Assembly: GCA_964655435.1 (NCBI GenBank)
Contig: CAZZMP010000005.1
Location: 1 to 64,000, forward strand
DNA from: Trichlorobacter sp964655435
Lineage (GTDB): Bacteria > Desulfobacterota > Desulfuromonadia > Geobacterales > Pseudopelobacteraceae
DNA length: 64,000 nt
Direction of reading: 5' to 3'
The translations under genes and the position numbers were made by a program. The notes beneath the pieces were generated by a model that was given only the letters and a program-made list of their open reading frames with translations, did no database searches and was not told the DNA's origin. Shown piece after piece: positions 17,737 through 26,706 of this stretch. Position 1 is the first letter of the stretch. Every line of letters begins with the position of its first letter.

Positions 17737-18654
17737 TTACTCGAAGAACTTGGCTGCTGCTGAGTTGATATTAGCAGAGTTTTCCGGATATGCAACCCAG
17801 TGCATATCCGGCTCTTTTCTGAACCAGGTGAGTTGACGTTTTGCAAAGTTACGGGTGTTCTGCTTGATAAGATTAATCATCTTATCATGATCAATCAGTC
17901 CCGAAAGATATGCTGTTACCTCCTTGTATCCTATGGCCTGCAACGGTTTTGAATCAGCAGGCAGACCCCGTTGCAAGAGGCTTTCAACCTCATCAACAAG
18001 TCCCTCTGCTATCATCATCTCTGTCCGTTTGTTAATCCTCTCGTACAGTAACTGACGTGGCATATCCAGGCAGAACTGGAGGCTGGTATATGGCGTTTCT
18101 GAAAATTGATGTCTGCTTTGCATTTGAGACAGTGGAATGCCGGAACTGTAATAAACCTCCAATGCGCGTATTATTCTTTTTGTGTTGTTTATATGAAGTC
18201 TGTCTGCTGTTTCAGGGTCAACCCTGCCCAATTCAATCAACAGCGACTCTGCCCCTTCTTTTTCAAGGCGTATCTTCAGTTCGTTTCTTAATCCGGGATT
18301 CTCGCCAGGCGCCTCAATTAGGCCTCTCAGTAGCGTTCTCAGGTACAGGCCGGCTCCTCCTGCTATAATCGGTCTTTTTCCACGCAGTACGATATCATTA
18401 ATAGCATTTGCCGCTGCTGTTCTGAAGTCAGATGCTGTAAATGAATCAGTTGGTTCAGATATATCCAGCAGGTGGTGTGGTATGCCCTGGCGTTGTGCAG
18501 GGGTTGGTTTTGCTGTCCCGATATTGAAAGAGCGGTATACTGTCAAGGAATCCGCACAGATAATCTCGCCTTTCAGCTCTTTTGCCAGCCTGATAGCCAG
18601 ATCGGTCTTTCCTGAACCGGTCGGACCTGCAATGACAAGTATCTTCGGTTTCAT
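17737..18654 (-). CDS. miaA: tRNA dimethylallyltransferase MiaA
   Basis: 305 residues. Adds the dimethylallyl group to A37 of tRNAs reading U-starting codons. P-loop GPTGSGKT (10-17); DSLTVYRSFNIGTAKPT (36-52), where the family usually has DSMQ; GGAGLYLRTLL and the C-terminal KRQLTWFR segment. Its ATG overlaps the mutL stop as ATGA (18651-18654), so translation is coupled. Upstream of hfq. Confidence 0.96.
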   Translation of the reverse strand: MKPKILVIAGPTGSGKTDLAIRLAKELKGEIICADSLTVYRSFNIGTAKPTPAQRQGIPHHLLDISEPTDSFTASDFRTAAANAINDIVLRGKRPIIAGGAGLYLRTLLRGLIEAPGENPGLRNELKIRLEKEGAESLLIELGRVDPETADRLHINNTKRIIRALEVYYSSGIPLSQMQSRHQFSETPYTSLQFCLDMPRQLLYERINKRTEMMIAEGLVDEVESLLQRGLPADSKPLQAIGYKEVTAYLSGLIDHDKMINLIKQNTRNFAKRQLTWFRKEPDMHWVAYPENSANINSAAAKFFE

Positions 18655-20411
18655 GTTCTGTGAAACAGCTTCTCGAGCTCTTTAATGGTGATATTATATG
18701 AGACAGGGCGACCATGCGGGCAGTGTGCTGAAAAGTCGGTGCGATCCATATCCTTAAGCATTTCCTCCATCTGTAGTCGATCAAGAGGATATCTGCCTCT
18801 GACAACAGAATGGCAGGCAACCCTTGCAAGCAGTTCATCTCGTGTGACATCGAAGCTTGAGCTACTGCCGTTTTCAAGGAGTTCAGAGAGCAGATTCCGG
18901 AGCAGTACGGTATATTCCTGCCCTGATGCTATCCTGGGAATAGCGTTGATACGCCAGGTATTGTTGCCAAACTCCTCCAGTTCAAATCCAAGCGAATCGA
19001 GAACAGAATGATAGCGGCGGATCGTATCTGCTTCTGTAAATGAGATTTCAATTGTATCTGGCATCAGAAGTCTCTGCGATTCAACTCCGCCGGACAAAAA
19101 CCCTGATTTCAGCTGTTCAAAGCGGATCCTTTCAAAAGCCGCATGCTGATCAATAATTACCAGCTTGTCGTCAGCCTCACATATGATATAAGCCGCCTTG
19201 AACTGACCTATTACCCTCATGGCTGAAAAATAGCCTGATCTGCTCTCTGCAACGGGCTTTGTTTCTGGTTGAGAAAAGGTGGCTGCAGGTTCAAAGACAC
19301 TTTCATGAGTGGTTTTTGTCATGAACTGATTAAGAGCCTGTTCTGTTCCGGCTTTATAAGATCCCTGCAAATTGCTGTAAGGACTCCTTTCAGGTATTGT
19401 TATGGGATATTCCTGACGTTTAAGCCAGGGTGATTTACGGAGGATATCCTCCAGAATTGACTGAATGGCATCATGAACAAGGCTGGAATGGCGGAACCTG
19501 ACTTCATGCTTTGTTGGGTGTACATTGACATCGACTTCGCCTGTCGGCACGGTTATGAAGATAGCAAGCAGAGGGTAACGCCCCTTTTCAAGAACTGGTC
19601 TGAACGCCTGCATTATGGCATGTTGAACTACCTTGTCCCTTACAAAACGTCCGTTAATATATGTAAACATGGCTGTTGAAGAGGATCTTGCAGCAGAAGG
19701 GGGGGCAAGAAAGCCATTGATTGAGGCTGCAGCAGTATCACCTGAGACTTCGAAGAGTGGTGCATCCCGTGCAACAAGCTTTTGCATCCTTTGCAGCAGA
19801 GTTCCGTGAGAAACACGCAGTATCTCACGTCCATCATTTCGATAGCTAAATGAAACATCCGGCCTGGAAACAGCCAGGCGGGTTATCAAGTCTCCGACAT
19901 TAGCTGATTCAGTTTCCGCGCTGCGAAGGAATTTAAGGCGCGCAGGTGTGTTGAAGAAAAGCTGTTCAACTGTAATCTCTGTTCCTGCAGCCATTCCACA
20001 GGCCTGAACAGTTCGGATAATTCCACCTTCTACTATAATTTCAGTGCCTTCAATACTCTTGGATTCACGACTCTTTAGATTTATTCTTGATACAGAGGCT
20101 ATAGAAGGGAGGGCTTCACCGCGAAAGCCCAGAGAGGATATCTCTTCAAGGTCATGATCGTTATATATCTTGCTGGTTGCATGACGCTCAAGAGACAACA
20201 GGGCATCTTCGCGTGACATGCCGTGTCCGTTGTCGCTTACCTTTATTATGCGACGACCTCCTGCAGTGATCTCCAGCCTGATATCATCAGCCCCTGCATC
20301 AAGTGAGTTTTCAATCAGTTCTTTAACTACAGAAGCAGGTCTTTCCACTACCTCGCCGGCGGCAATCTTGTTGGCAAGGTTTTCAGAAAGTATTTTTACA
20401 TGTCCGGGCAC
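18651..20411 (-). CDS. mutL: DNA mismatch repair protein MutL
   Basis: 586 residues, GTG start with GGAG five bases upstream. N-terminal GHKL ATPase: ELIENSLDAGA (31-41), DNGHGM (60-65), GFRGEAL (95-101). A variable linker follows, then the C-terminal dimerisation and endonuclease domain with DQHAAFERIRFE (421-432), fitting the DQHAx2Ex4E nickase motif, plus CHSVVRGR and SAHCPHGRP. It therefore belongs to the nicking class used where MutH/Dam is absent. mutS is not in the window. First gene of mutL-miaA-hfq. Confidence 0.96.
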   Translation of the reverse strand: MPGHVKILSENLANKIAAGEVVERPASVVKELIENSLDAGADDIRLEITAGGRRIIKVSDNGHGMSREDALLSLERHATSKIYNDHDLEEISSLGFRGEALPSIASVSRINLKSRESKSIEGTEIIVEGGIIRTVQACGMAAGTEITVEQLFFNTPARLKFLRSAETESANVGDLITRLAVSRPDVSFSYRNDGREILRVSHGTLLQRMQKLVARDAPLFEVSGDTAAASINGFLAPPSAARSSSTAMFTYINGRFVRDKVVQHAIMQAFRPVLEKGRYPLLAIFITVPTGEVDVNVHPTKHEVRFRHSSLVHDAIQSILEDILRKSPWLKRQEYPITIPERSPYSNLQGSYKAGTEQALNQFMTKTTHESVFEPAATFSQPETKPVAESRSGYFSAMRVIGQFKAAYIICEADDKLVIIDQHAAFERIRFEQLKSGFLSGGVESQRLLMPDTIEISFTEADTIRRYHSVLDSLGFELEEFGNNTWRINAIPRIASGQEYTVLLRNLLSELLENGSSSSFDVTRDELLARVACHSVVRGRYPLDRLQMEEMLKDMDRTDFSAHCPHGRPVSYNITIKELEKLFHRT

Positions 20412-20426
20412 GTTCGCTCCATAGAA

Positions 20427-20449
20427 AAGAGCGGGGAATCCCCGCTCTT
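20427..20449 (-). terminator. Intrinsic terminator after the zinc-ribbon gene
   Basis: 10-bp GC-rich stem (20427-20436 with 20440-20449) and a 3-base loop, followed on the minus strand by TTTTCTAT. It separates the zinc-ribbon gene from mutL, so the mutL unit probably has its own promoter or depends on readthrough. Confidence 0.8.
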
Positions 20450-20478
20450 ATAAAAACTCTGTAATCTATAAATTAAGA

Positions 20479-21039
20479 TTATTTTTTATCTGAGTTGCTC
20501 AGGTCGCTGAACAGCTTGTCAAACCCGTCATCATCGAATCCAGCTTGGTCAGTACCCTTTTTATCAGTGGTACCTGGAGTAGGAGTATCGTCCCATGAAA
20601 AATTGTTAAGTTCAAAGGCAGGTGAGGCTGGTTGTTTTGCAGGAGTTGCCTCAGGTTTTGATATTGCTGAAGTTTCAAGTAGCGAGGCAAAAGGATCCTG
20701 TTCTTTAGAGGAAGGAGGTGTGTCAAAGGAAAACTGCATTGTCGGGGCAGCAGGTGTGCTACCGGCAAATGGATCTGTCGGAGTGTCCAGTTCAGTAGTA
20801 GTCGAAGCAGATTCCTCATTTTGTGTATTGAAGGAAAATATATCGTTATGAGAGTCTGATGATGCTGCGTTATCTGACTGTTTTAGTCCAAGCTCCCCTG
20901 CCATGGTTGCACGTATAGCAGTTGGCAATACCAAAGCTGAAATTCCGTGGATTTTTTTAAATTCAGTTAAGTCGTTAGAACATCTACGACAGGAATCATA
21001 GCTTTCAAAGCTTGTATAACCGCATTTCGGACATTTCAT
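20479..21039 (-). CDS. Zinc-ribbon protein with disordered tail
   Basis: 186 residues. The first 20 residues hold a zinc ribbon of two CxxC pairs (C3, C6, C17, C20). Residues 25-50 are a possible helix (ISALVLPTAIRATMAGELGL). The rest is Pro/Thr/Ser/Asp-rich and probably disordered, ending with acidic FDDDGFDKLFSDL. No known catalytic domain. Could be a regulator or adaptor; function unknown. 32 bases after rsmE in the same direction, followed by a terminator. Confidence 0.7.
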   Translation of the reverse strand: MKCPKCGYTSFESYDSCRRCSNDLTEFKKIHGISALVLPTAIRATMAGELGLKQSDNAASSDSHNDIFSFNTQNEESASTTTELDTPTDPFAGSTPAAPTMQFSFDTPPSSKEQDPFASLLETSAISKPEATPAKQPASPAFELNNFSWDDTPTPGTTDKKGTDQAGFDDDGFDKLFSDLSNSDKK

Positions 21040-21071
21040 CTGAAATCCTCCTTATTGTATTACTCTATTAC

Positions 21072-21821
21072 TCAGATATCTCCCCATTTATACTGCACAA
21101 TAGCTGTCATGGCAAGAGCTGCAGTTTCTGTGCGCAGTATTCGCTCGCCAAGTGTAACAGGTACAAAGCCCCATAATGAGAAGGTCTCAGCCTCTCCTGG
21201 CTCAAAACCTCCCTCCGGTCCAACAGCAATTGCAATGCTGGAAGGTCTGGTAAACTCCTTGAGAATATCCCTTAAAGGTGTTGGTTCGCCACGTTCCCAA
21301 AGCAGCAACTTCAGATCCGCATTTGCAGCGCTGGTTGCAGCAGCTGCGGCGGAGGGATGCCAGGTTACTGTCGGCTGATCAAACCGCTCTGATTGTCTTG
21401 AAGCTTCTGCGGTGATCCTGAGCCAGCGTTCAAGGCGTCCCTGCAGCTTTTCACCAGAGAGTTTCGGAACAGAACGATCCGCCCTGAAAATTGAAAATTC
21501 TGCCACTCCCAGTTCGGTTCCCTTCTGGAGAATAAGCTCAATCTTTTCCCCTTTTGGCAAGCCCTGAATTACCGTAATTGAAGGGGTGTCTGAAAATGCA
21601 GATGCCTCAACAGTCTCTGTCAGTCTGACAGCGGTCCATTCCTGGGTTATCTGGTCAATAACTCCATAATGCCGTCTTCCCTGCTCATCTACCAATGTAA
21701 CCTTGTCGCCTGATCTCAGGCGTAGAACACGGGCTATATGGTGGTGCAGCGTGCCGTCATATGAGGCGTAGCCGTCACAGATGCTTCTGGAATTAACAAT
21801 AAAACGTCTGCGTCCGCTCAC
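21072..21821 (-). CDS. rsmE: 16S rRNA m3U1498 methyltransferase RsmE
   Basis: 249 residues from a GTG at 21821. This start overlaps the prmA stop as GTGA and has GGAG six bases upstream; an ATG ten codons earlier gives a longer form that does not match the family N-terminus (RRRFIV). SPOUT-fold methyltransferase acting on U1498 in the small ribosomal subunit: QGLPKGEKIELILQKGTELGV, GPEGGF (201-206) and LGERILRTETAAL (224-236), which form the SAM-binding knot. Cytoplasmic. Coupled to prmA, another ribosome-modifying enzyme. Confidence 0.95.
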   Translation of the reverse strand: MSGRRRFIVNSRSICDGYASYDGTLHHHIARVLRLRSGDKVTLVDEQGRRHYGVIDQITQEWTAVRLTETVEASAFSDTPSITVIQGLPKGEKIELILQKGTELGVAEFSIFRADRSVPKLSGEKLQGRLERWLRITAEASRQSERFDQPTVTWHPSAAAAATSAANADLKLLLWERGEPTPLRDILKEFTRPSSIAIAVGPEGGFEPGEAETFSLWGFVPVTLGERILRTETAALAMTAIVQYKWGDI

Positions 21822-22732
21822 AATTGGCTCCGATAGTGCAGGCAACGCCATTCTCCATCAGCAAGAGAGACCTTGAAGTCAAGATGAAGCGGATCAAAAC
21901 CGTCACGCACAAGTTGCTCCCTCTCGGCCAGAATGCCGGAGAGGATCAGATCTCCTCCTGATGAGAGATGTTTTATAATTTCAGGCGCCATTCTTACAAG
22001 CTCTTCGGCAAGTATATTTGCAAGAATGATTTTGTAGCTTCCTTCGAGCTGTTCAAGGGGGGTGTTGCTGCAGCGGATCTTGTTCTCCTCCCCGTTAAGG
22101 GTACAATTTTCTGTAGCAACAATAACAGCCTGCGGATCAATATCAACGGCGTCAATCTTTGTCGCTCCCAGCTTGGCTGCCGCGATAGCCAAAATCCCTG
22201 AGCCTGTGCCAAGATCCAGCACTCTGGTATCAGCATTTGATCCTGTTGAGGTTAGAATGGATACGAGGCATTCAAGACAAAGCCTTGTTGTTTCATGACC
22301 TCCGGTTCCAAAGGCCATTCCAGGGTCGAGCAGTATAACCTTCCGTTCGTTATCTTTAGTCTGTTGTTCCCATGAAGGTGTTATAATGAGCCGTTCACCG
22401 ATTTCAATCGGCTTGAAATGGGTTTTCCAGGAGGTTGCCCAGTCTTCTTCCCCCAGAATGGAAACATTTGGAGCCAGATAGGGCATCTGGTCTGATATTC
22501 CGGCGAGAAAAAGTTTTATATCAGAAAGATGCTGCTCAATGTTACAAGGGATATTAAAATAACAGGTTATTTTTGTTGAAGAAAGCTTAGCGATATCTTC
22601 TGTTGAAAAGGTATCAACATCTCTGTTGTCTGTGCATACTCCGCAACCGGACAGCTCAGAAAGATAGTCTGCCAGATATTCAGCAAACTGATTGGGGACT
22701 TCCAGGGTAATCTGATACCATGATGCAGCCAT
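21818..22732 (-). CDS. prmA: Ribosomal protein L11 methyltransferase PrmA
   Basis: 304 residues from the ATG at 22732, which has AAGG upstream; a longer frame to 22831 adds 33 residues unlike the family. Methylates ribosomal protein L11. N-terminal L11-recognition domain (about 1-80), then LDPGMAFGTGGHETT (135-149) and SAM-binding VLDLGTGSGILAIAAAKLGA (171-190), and ILANILAEEL near 235. Coupled to rsmE. The 176 bases upstream separate it from the divergent ppsR and hold a promoter for the latter. Confidence 0.95.
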   Translation of the reverse strand: MAASWYQITLEVPNQFAEYLADYLSELSGCGVCTDNRDVDTFSTEDIAKLSSTKITCYFNIPCNIEQHLSDIKLFLAGISDQMPYLAPNVSILGEEDWATSWKTHFKPIEIGERLIITPSWEQQTKDNERKVILLDPGMAFGTGGHETTRLCLECLVSILTSTGSNADTRVLDLGTGSGILAIAAAKLGATKIDAVDIDPQAVIVATENCTLNGEENKIRCSNTPLEQLEGSYKIILANILAEELVRMAPEIIKHLSSGGDLILSGILAEREQLVRDGFDPLHLDFKVSLADGEWRCLHYRSQL

Positions 22733-22820
22733 TGTGACCCTTAAAGGAGGCAAATTGGCGGGACAGGCCGCCAGAATGCCAAAACGTACCAGAACAGTGA
22801 GAGCGTTACAACAAAAAACC

Positions 22821-22849
22821 TTGACAATCATATACCTGATGGATAATTT
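22821..22849 (+). promoter_or_regulatory. Predicted promoter of ppsR
   Basis: TTGACA (22821-22826) followed by GATAAT at 15 bases or TAATTT at 17 bases. It lies about 60 bases before ppsR in the gap divergent from prmA. Confidence 0.45.
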
Positions 22850-22908
22850 TCATTAAAAAATAGCAATCAAACGGTTGTCTGATCTGATTTTTAGTGGGGG
22901 TTGTTTAA

Positions 22909-23715
22909 GTGAAAAAAATCTATGTGCTTTCGGACTCTACCGGAGAAACTGCTGAACGGGTAGTAAAAGCCGCGCTCTCCCAGTTTGGAGGCACTGATGT
23001 TCAGATTGTCCGTCTGGCAAAGGTTGCGAATCAAAATGAAGTGCAGCAGGCAGTGGCAACTGTAACGGCTGACGAAGGTTTGCTGGTATACACCCTGGTT
23101 GATTCTTCCCTCGCTATTGCAGTACACACCATTGCAGAGGAACATGGTCTTATGGCCTTTGATCTGCTTTCTCCGCTTTTGCACAGCCTTTCTGTCTTTC
23201 TCGGTACAATGGCACAATCAACTCCAGGATTGCTTCATCAGATTGACACCGCCTATTTCCGCCGAATGGAGGCTGTTAACTTTACTGTAAAGCATGATGA
23301 TGGTCAGGAAACCAGAGGCTTAAGCAAGGCTGACCTGGTTCTTGTCGGGGTATCACGATCATCAAAGACGCCGCTTTCTATGTACTTGGCAAACAAGGGA
23401 TACAAGGTGGCCAATGTCCCTTTGGTCAAAGGTATTGAACCGCCTGAAGAGCTTGAAGGGATTGATCCGCAGAAGGTGGTTGGTTTAATAATAAACCCGA
23501 AACGTCTTGTAGAAATAAGGACGTCACGTCTGGTTACTATGGGGCAGAGCATGAAAAACAGCTATGCTGACTACGAAAAAGTGGAAGAGGAGATCTCTTA
23601 CTGCCGTCAGTATTTTCGCCGTCACCCCGCTTGGGTTATCATTGATGTTACTACCAAGTCTGTTGAGGAGTCTGCATCAGAAATCCTGCGGCGTCTTGGA
23701 AGCCAGAATGCTTGA
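22909..23715 (+). CDS. ppsR: PEP synthase/PPDK regulatory kinase-pyrophosphorylase
   Basis: 268 residues, GTG start with GGGGG upstream. Bifunctional family (DUF299) that inactivates PEP synthase or PPDK by ADP-dependent threonine phosphorylation and reactivates it by phosphorolysis. N-terminus IYVLSDSTGETAERV (4-18), P-loop-like GVSRSSKTP (147-155), then KGYKVANVPLVKG and IINPKRLVEIR. The window holds ppdK with the target threonine but no pps gene, so PPDK is the likely partner. A response regulator follows after 36 bases. Confidence 0.93.
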   Translation: MKKIYVLSDSTGETAERVVKAALSQFGGTDVQIVRLAKVANQNEVQQAVATVTADEGLLVYTLVDSSLAIAVHTIAEEHGLMAFDLLSPLLHSLSVFLGTMAQSTPGLLHQIDTAYFRRMEAVNFTVKHDDGQETRGLSKADLVLVGVSRSSKTPLSMYLANKGYKVANVPLVKGIEPPEELEGIDPQKVVGLIINPKRLVEIRTSRLVTMGQSMKNSYADYEKVEEEISYCRQYFRRHPAWVIIDVTTKSVEESASEILRRLGSQNA

Positions 23716-23751
23716 ACTTAATTTTATATATTCTGTTTAACAGGAGGAGCC

Positions 23752-24423
23752 ATGAGGATACTTGTGGTTGAAGATGAGAAAAAAGTGGCGGCCTTCATCA
23801 AGAGGGGACTTGAAGAAGAAGGATATGTTGTCGACACTGTTCATGATGGTGAGGAAGGAATCCGGAAGGTGCAGGAGGTAGAGTATTCACTGCTGATTCT
23901 GGATGTAATAATGCCTCGCAAAGACGGTATCTGTGTTTTATGTGAACTTCGTCAGGCCGGTCTTAAGCTGCCTGTTTTGATGTTGACAGGAAGAAACGCG
24001 ACTGATGATATTGTTACAGGTCTTGAAAGCGGAGCAGATGACTACCTTACAAAACCGTTTGTCTTTGCAGAGCTGTCAGCACGGGTAAGAGCCCTTGTTA
24101 GGCGGGTGGGACGTGATCGTGGGGCAGAACTTGCGATAGCTGATTTAAGGTTGGATCCGGTTACCCGTAAGGTATGGCGCGCTGATAAAGAGATAATTCT
24201 TACCATCAAAGAGTATGGACTGCTTGAATTTCTGATGCGTAATGCAGGAACAGTTGTTACACGCACCATGATTGCTGAAAAGGTATGGAAACATTCGTTT
24301 GAGTCATTTACAAATATTATAGATGTATATGTAAACTACCTGAGAAAGAAGATTGATTCCGGTTTTGAGAAAAAGCTGATTCATACTGTTCGCAGCCAGG
24401 GCTATATTCTTAAGGTTGAATGA
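23752..24423 (+). CDS. OmpR/PhoB-type response regulator, orphan
   Basis: 223 residues. Receiver domain 1-120 with phospho-acceptor D51 (LLILDVIMP), T79 and K101 (LTKPF); winged-helix DNA-binding domain ~128-223 (KEYGLLEFLMRNAGTVVTR, IIDVYVNYLRKKID, SQGYILK). Very good site AGGAGGAGCC before the ATG. No histidine kinase gene is next to it. Only 31 bases separate it from the DegP-type protease, so it may regulate or be transcribed with that gene; the closest recall is CusR/CopR-like regulators, but the signal is unknown. Confidence 0.92.
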   Translation: MRILVVEDEKKVAAFIKRGLEEEGYVVDTVHDGEEGIRKVQEVEYSLLILDVIMPRKDGICVLCELRQAGLKLPVLMLTGRNATDDIVTGLESGADDYLTKPFVFAELSARVRALVRRVGRDRGAELAIADLRLDPVTRKVWRADKEIILTIKEYGLLEFLMRNAGTVVTRTMIAEKVWKHSFESFTNIIDVYVNYLRKKIDSGFEKKLIHTVRSQGYILKVE

Positions 24424-24454
24424 ACAGAGTATAATCAATATGGAGGTTTTAAAG

Positions 24455-25849
24455 ATGAAGTCAGGTAAATTTCTTGCGATTTTTTTGACATTGGCAGTTT
24501 CCCTGCTCTGTCTGGGGACTCTGAATCTTGATGCAAAATCAATAAGCCCCGATTTTGTTGAACTTACAAAGAGGCTCAATCCTACAGTTGTAAACATAAG
24601 AACGGTTAAAAATGTCAAGGTAAGAAGCGGTGGCCGTTTAGTTAATCCTTATATGGGAAATGATCCGTTTGGTGACCTTTTTGGGCAGTTTTTCGGACAG
24701 CAGGCTCCTCAACAGCCACGCAAACAGCAAGGTATGGGGACTGGTTTTATAATCAGCTCCGATGGTTATATCCTTACAAACAATCATGTGGTTAATGGCG
24801 CAGACGAGATAATGGTTAAGCTCTCTGATGGTCGCGAGATTAAGGCAGAGCTTAAAGGTACTGACGATAAACTTGATGTTGCACTTCTGAAGATCATTGA
24901 CAAATCTCCACTTCCATTTGCTGAATTGGGAGACAGCGATAGGGTGGAAGTGGGTGAATGGGTTATGGCCATAGGCAACCCGTTTGGTCTGGCTCATACC
25001 GTTACAGCCGGTATAGTAAGCGCAAAAGGACGGGTCATAGGCAGCGGTCCATATGATGACTACATACAGACTGATGCATCCATAAATCCTGGAAATTCGG
25101 GAGGCCCTCTTTTTAATGGAAGTGGCAAGGTAATAGGTATAAACACTGCTATTATCGCAAATGGTCAGGGTATAGGCTTTGCTATTCCAATCAATATGGC
25201 CAAGTCTGTTGCTGATCAGCTTAAATCAACCGGTAAGGTTGTCAGGGGGTATATTGGAGTCAACTTTGATAAATTAAGTCCCAATCTTGCGAAATCACTT
25301 GGTTTAAAGTCAGAGAAGGGTGTGATAATTACAAATGTTGAAAAAGATTCTCCGGCTGACAAGGCAGGTATGAAGGTTGAGGATGTAATAGTTGAGTTTG
25401 ATGGAAAACCGGTAAATGCGCAGACAGATCTCCCTAAAGTTGTTGCAGCGGCACCGGTTGGAAAAGATGTAAAGGTTGCGCTGTTTCGTAAAGGCAAAAA
25501 GGTTGTGCTTACAGTTAAAGTCGGACGTCAGGGGCTTTCTGCGGTTTCTGCAACTCCCGCTACCGCCGGTATTGGTATAAGCATCCGTGAACTCTCTCCT
25601 GATGTTGCGCGTCAGCTGGGTCTTAAGGAGACTAAAGGGGTAGTTGTCTCAGAGGTTAAGCCAGGTTCTCCTGCTGAAGATGCCGGCATGGTCAAAGGGG
25701 ATCTGATAATTGAGTTTAACGGTAAGCAGGTAGATAGTATTGAAGGTTTTTCGGAATTGGCTGCGAAGGTGAACAAAGGGGATGTTGTTAGGCTCCTGTT
25801 GCGACGTCCTGATGGCACGTTTGGTTATGTTGCAATAACTGCAGAGTAA
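24455..25849 (+). CDS. DegP/HtrA-family periplasmic serine protease
   Basis: 464 residues from the ATG at 24455, with GGAGG eight bases upstream. Signal peptide 1-27. Trypsin-like domain with H111 (TNNHVV), D141 (DDKLDVALLKI) and S215 (GNSGGPL), so the catalytic triad is complete. A Gln/Pro-rich insert (FGQQAPQQPRKQQG, 80-93) matches the LA loop. Two PDZ domains follow (about 270-360 and 375-460), as in DegP and DegQ. Degrades or chaperones misfolded envelope proteins. Downstream of an orphan response regulator, ending in a strong terminator. Confidence 0.94.
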   Translation: MKSGKFLAIFLTLAVSLLCLGTLNLDAKSISPDFVELTKRLNPTVVNIRTVKNVKVRSGGRLVNPYMGNDPFGDLFGQFFGQQAPQQPRKQQGMGTGFIISSDGYILTNNHVVNGADEIMVKLSDGREIKAELKGTDDKLDVALLKIIDKSPLPFAELGDSDRVEVGEWVMAIGNPFGLAHTVTAGIVSAKGRVIGSGPYDDYIQTDASINPGNSGGPLFNGSGKVIGINTAIIANGQGIGFAIPINMAKSVADQLKSTGKVVRGYIGVNFDKLSPNLAKSLGLKSEKGVIITNVEKDSPADKAGMKVEDVIVEFDGKPVNAQTDLPKVVAAAPVGKDVKVALFRKGKKVVLTVKVGRQGLSAVSATPATAGIGISIRELSPDVARQLGLKETKGVVVSEVKPGSPAEDAGMVKGDLIIEFNGKQVDSIEGFSELAAKVNKGDVVRLLLRRPDGTFGYVAITAE

Positions 25850-25854
25850 GTTTG

Positions 25855-25894
25855 ATAAACAAGAGGGCTGCATATTTGCAGCCCTCTTGTTTAT
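25855..25894. terminator. Strong bidirectional terminator after the DegP-type gene
   Basis: Perfect 18-bp stem (25855-25872 with 25877-25894) and a four-base TATT loop, five bases past the stop. It also lies 32 bases downstream of the convergent NifX-like gene, so it may serve both strands. A run of A/T next to the stem gives weak U-tracts each way. Confidence 0.88.
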
Positions 25895-25926
25895 AACTAT
25901 TCAAAATCGATGTAGTTATTTTGATT

Positions 25927-26340
25927 TCAGGTAGTTATTACAGGAACCTCTTTTTCCATTATTCCGTTAGCCCTTTTTACTGCCAGCTCTTCAACTCTAC
26001 TAAAGTTAATCTTTAAAAGATTAAGCAGCTCGTCGCTGTTTTCTGCCTTTACTACAACAGGCTGGATCTTCTTTTCTGCTGCCATTCTTTTAAAGTTTGG
26101 ACTCATTGCAACTGCAGCAACGCAGTCGCAATTGCCAAGGCTCTTGATTACTTCGGATAATTTTCCGGCGCTGTTATGCTCTTCATCGAAGTCTCGAGTT
26201 TTGTTATCGGTCTCTCCATCGTAAGCAGCTTCTCTGTCAGGATAAATATAGTATTTGACAAATTTTTCCGAGTCTCCAAAATGCTTGTCCCACAACGTCC
26301 CGTCATTAAAAATCCCGAATATTACAGCTAATCTTTCCAT
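25927..26340 (-). CDS. NifX-like FeMo-cofactor-type domain protein
   Basis: 137 residues from the second of two ATGs, which has GGGG eight bases upstream. The fold resembles the dinitrogenase iron-molybdenum cofactor domain (NifX/NafY/VnfX): LAVIFGIFNDGTLWDKHFGDSE at the N-terminus split by a charged insert, then DCVAAVAMSPNFKRMAAEKK and PVVVKAE. No nif genes are nearby. Such orphan proteins may carry metal clusters; function here unknown. The charged middle (REAAYDGETDNKTRDFDEEHN) is unusual. Single gene, followed by the convergent terminator. Confidence 0.6.
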   Translation of the reverse strand: MERLAVIFGIFNDGTLWDKHFGDSEKFVKYYIYPDREAAYDGETDNKTRDFDEEHNSAGKLSEVIKSLGNCDCVAAVAMSPNFKRMAAEKKIQPVVVKAENSDELLNLLKINFSRVEELAVKRANGIMEKEVPVITT

Positions 26341-26346
26341 CGACAT

Positions 26347-26706
26347 TACCCCTTCGTTTTTTTGTAGTTATAAATATCAGAGTATGACGGTTGATATTAC
26401 ATGGTTTGTCATCTCTTGATTTAAAATTGGAATTACAGGTATTTAACTAATTTATTTTACATTTTATTTTCAGGATAGCAAGAGCGAAATTAGCGCTGCT
26501 TTAATAGTCATACTCTATATTCAGGCAGTTTTGAATTGAATTGCTTGTAATCTTTTTTATCTTAATTAGTTTCCATCCGGAAACTGTAACATTTTGATAT
26601 TTATTTAAAAAACCGAATATTGCGCTCTGATTTTCTGGCATTTTGTGGTAGTATTTCGCTCCAACAGACTGTAATTGTTAATGATCATTCTTTTGGAGCT
26701 TGCCAG
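26347..26706. other. AT-rich gap with no gene seen
   Basis: 360 bases between the NifX-like gene and the transposase remnant. It is strongly AT-rich in its middle. The only structure is a small hairpin with a 6-bp stem (GTTTCC at 26569-26574, GGAAAC at 26579-26584). I could not find a terminal inverted repeat of the insertion sequence or a clear promoter. Confidence 0.5.

Noticed and set aside
22733..22831. Longer PrmA N-terminus beginning at 22831
   Set aside because: The added 33 residues are unlike PrmA and lack a ribosome site; the ATG at 22732 has AAGG before it.
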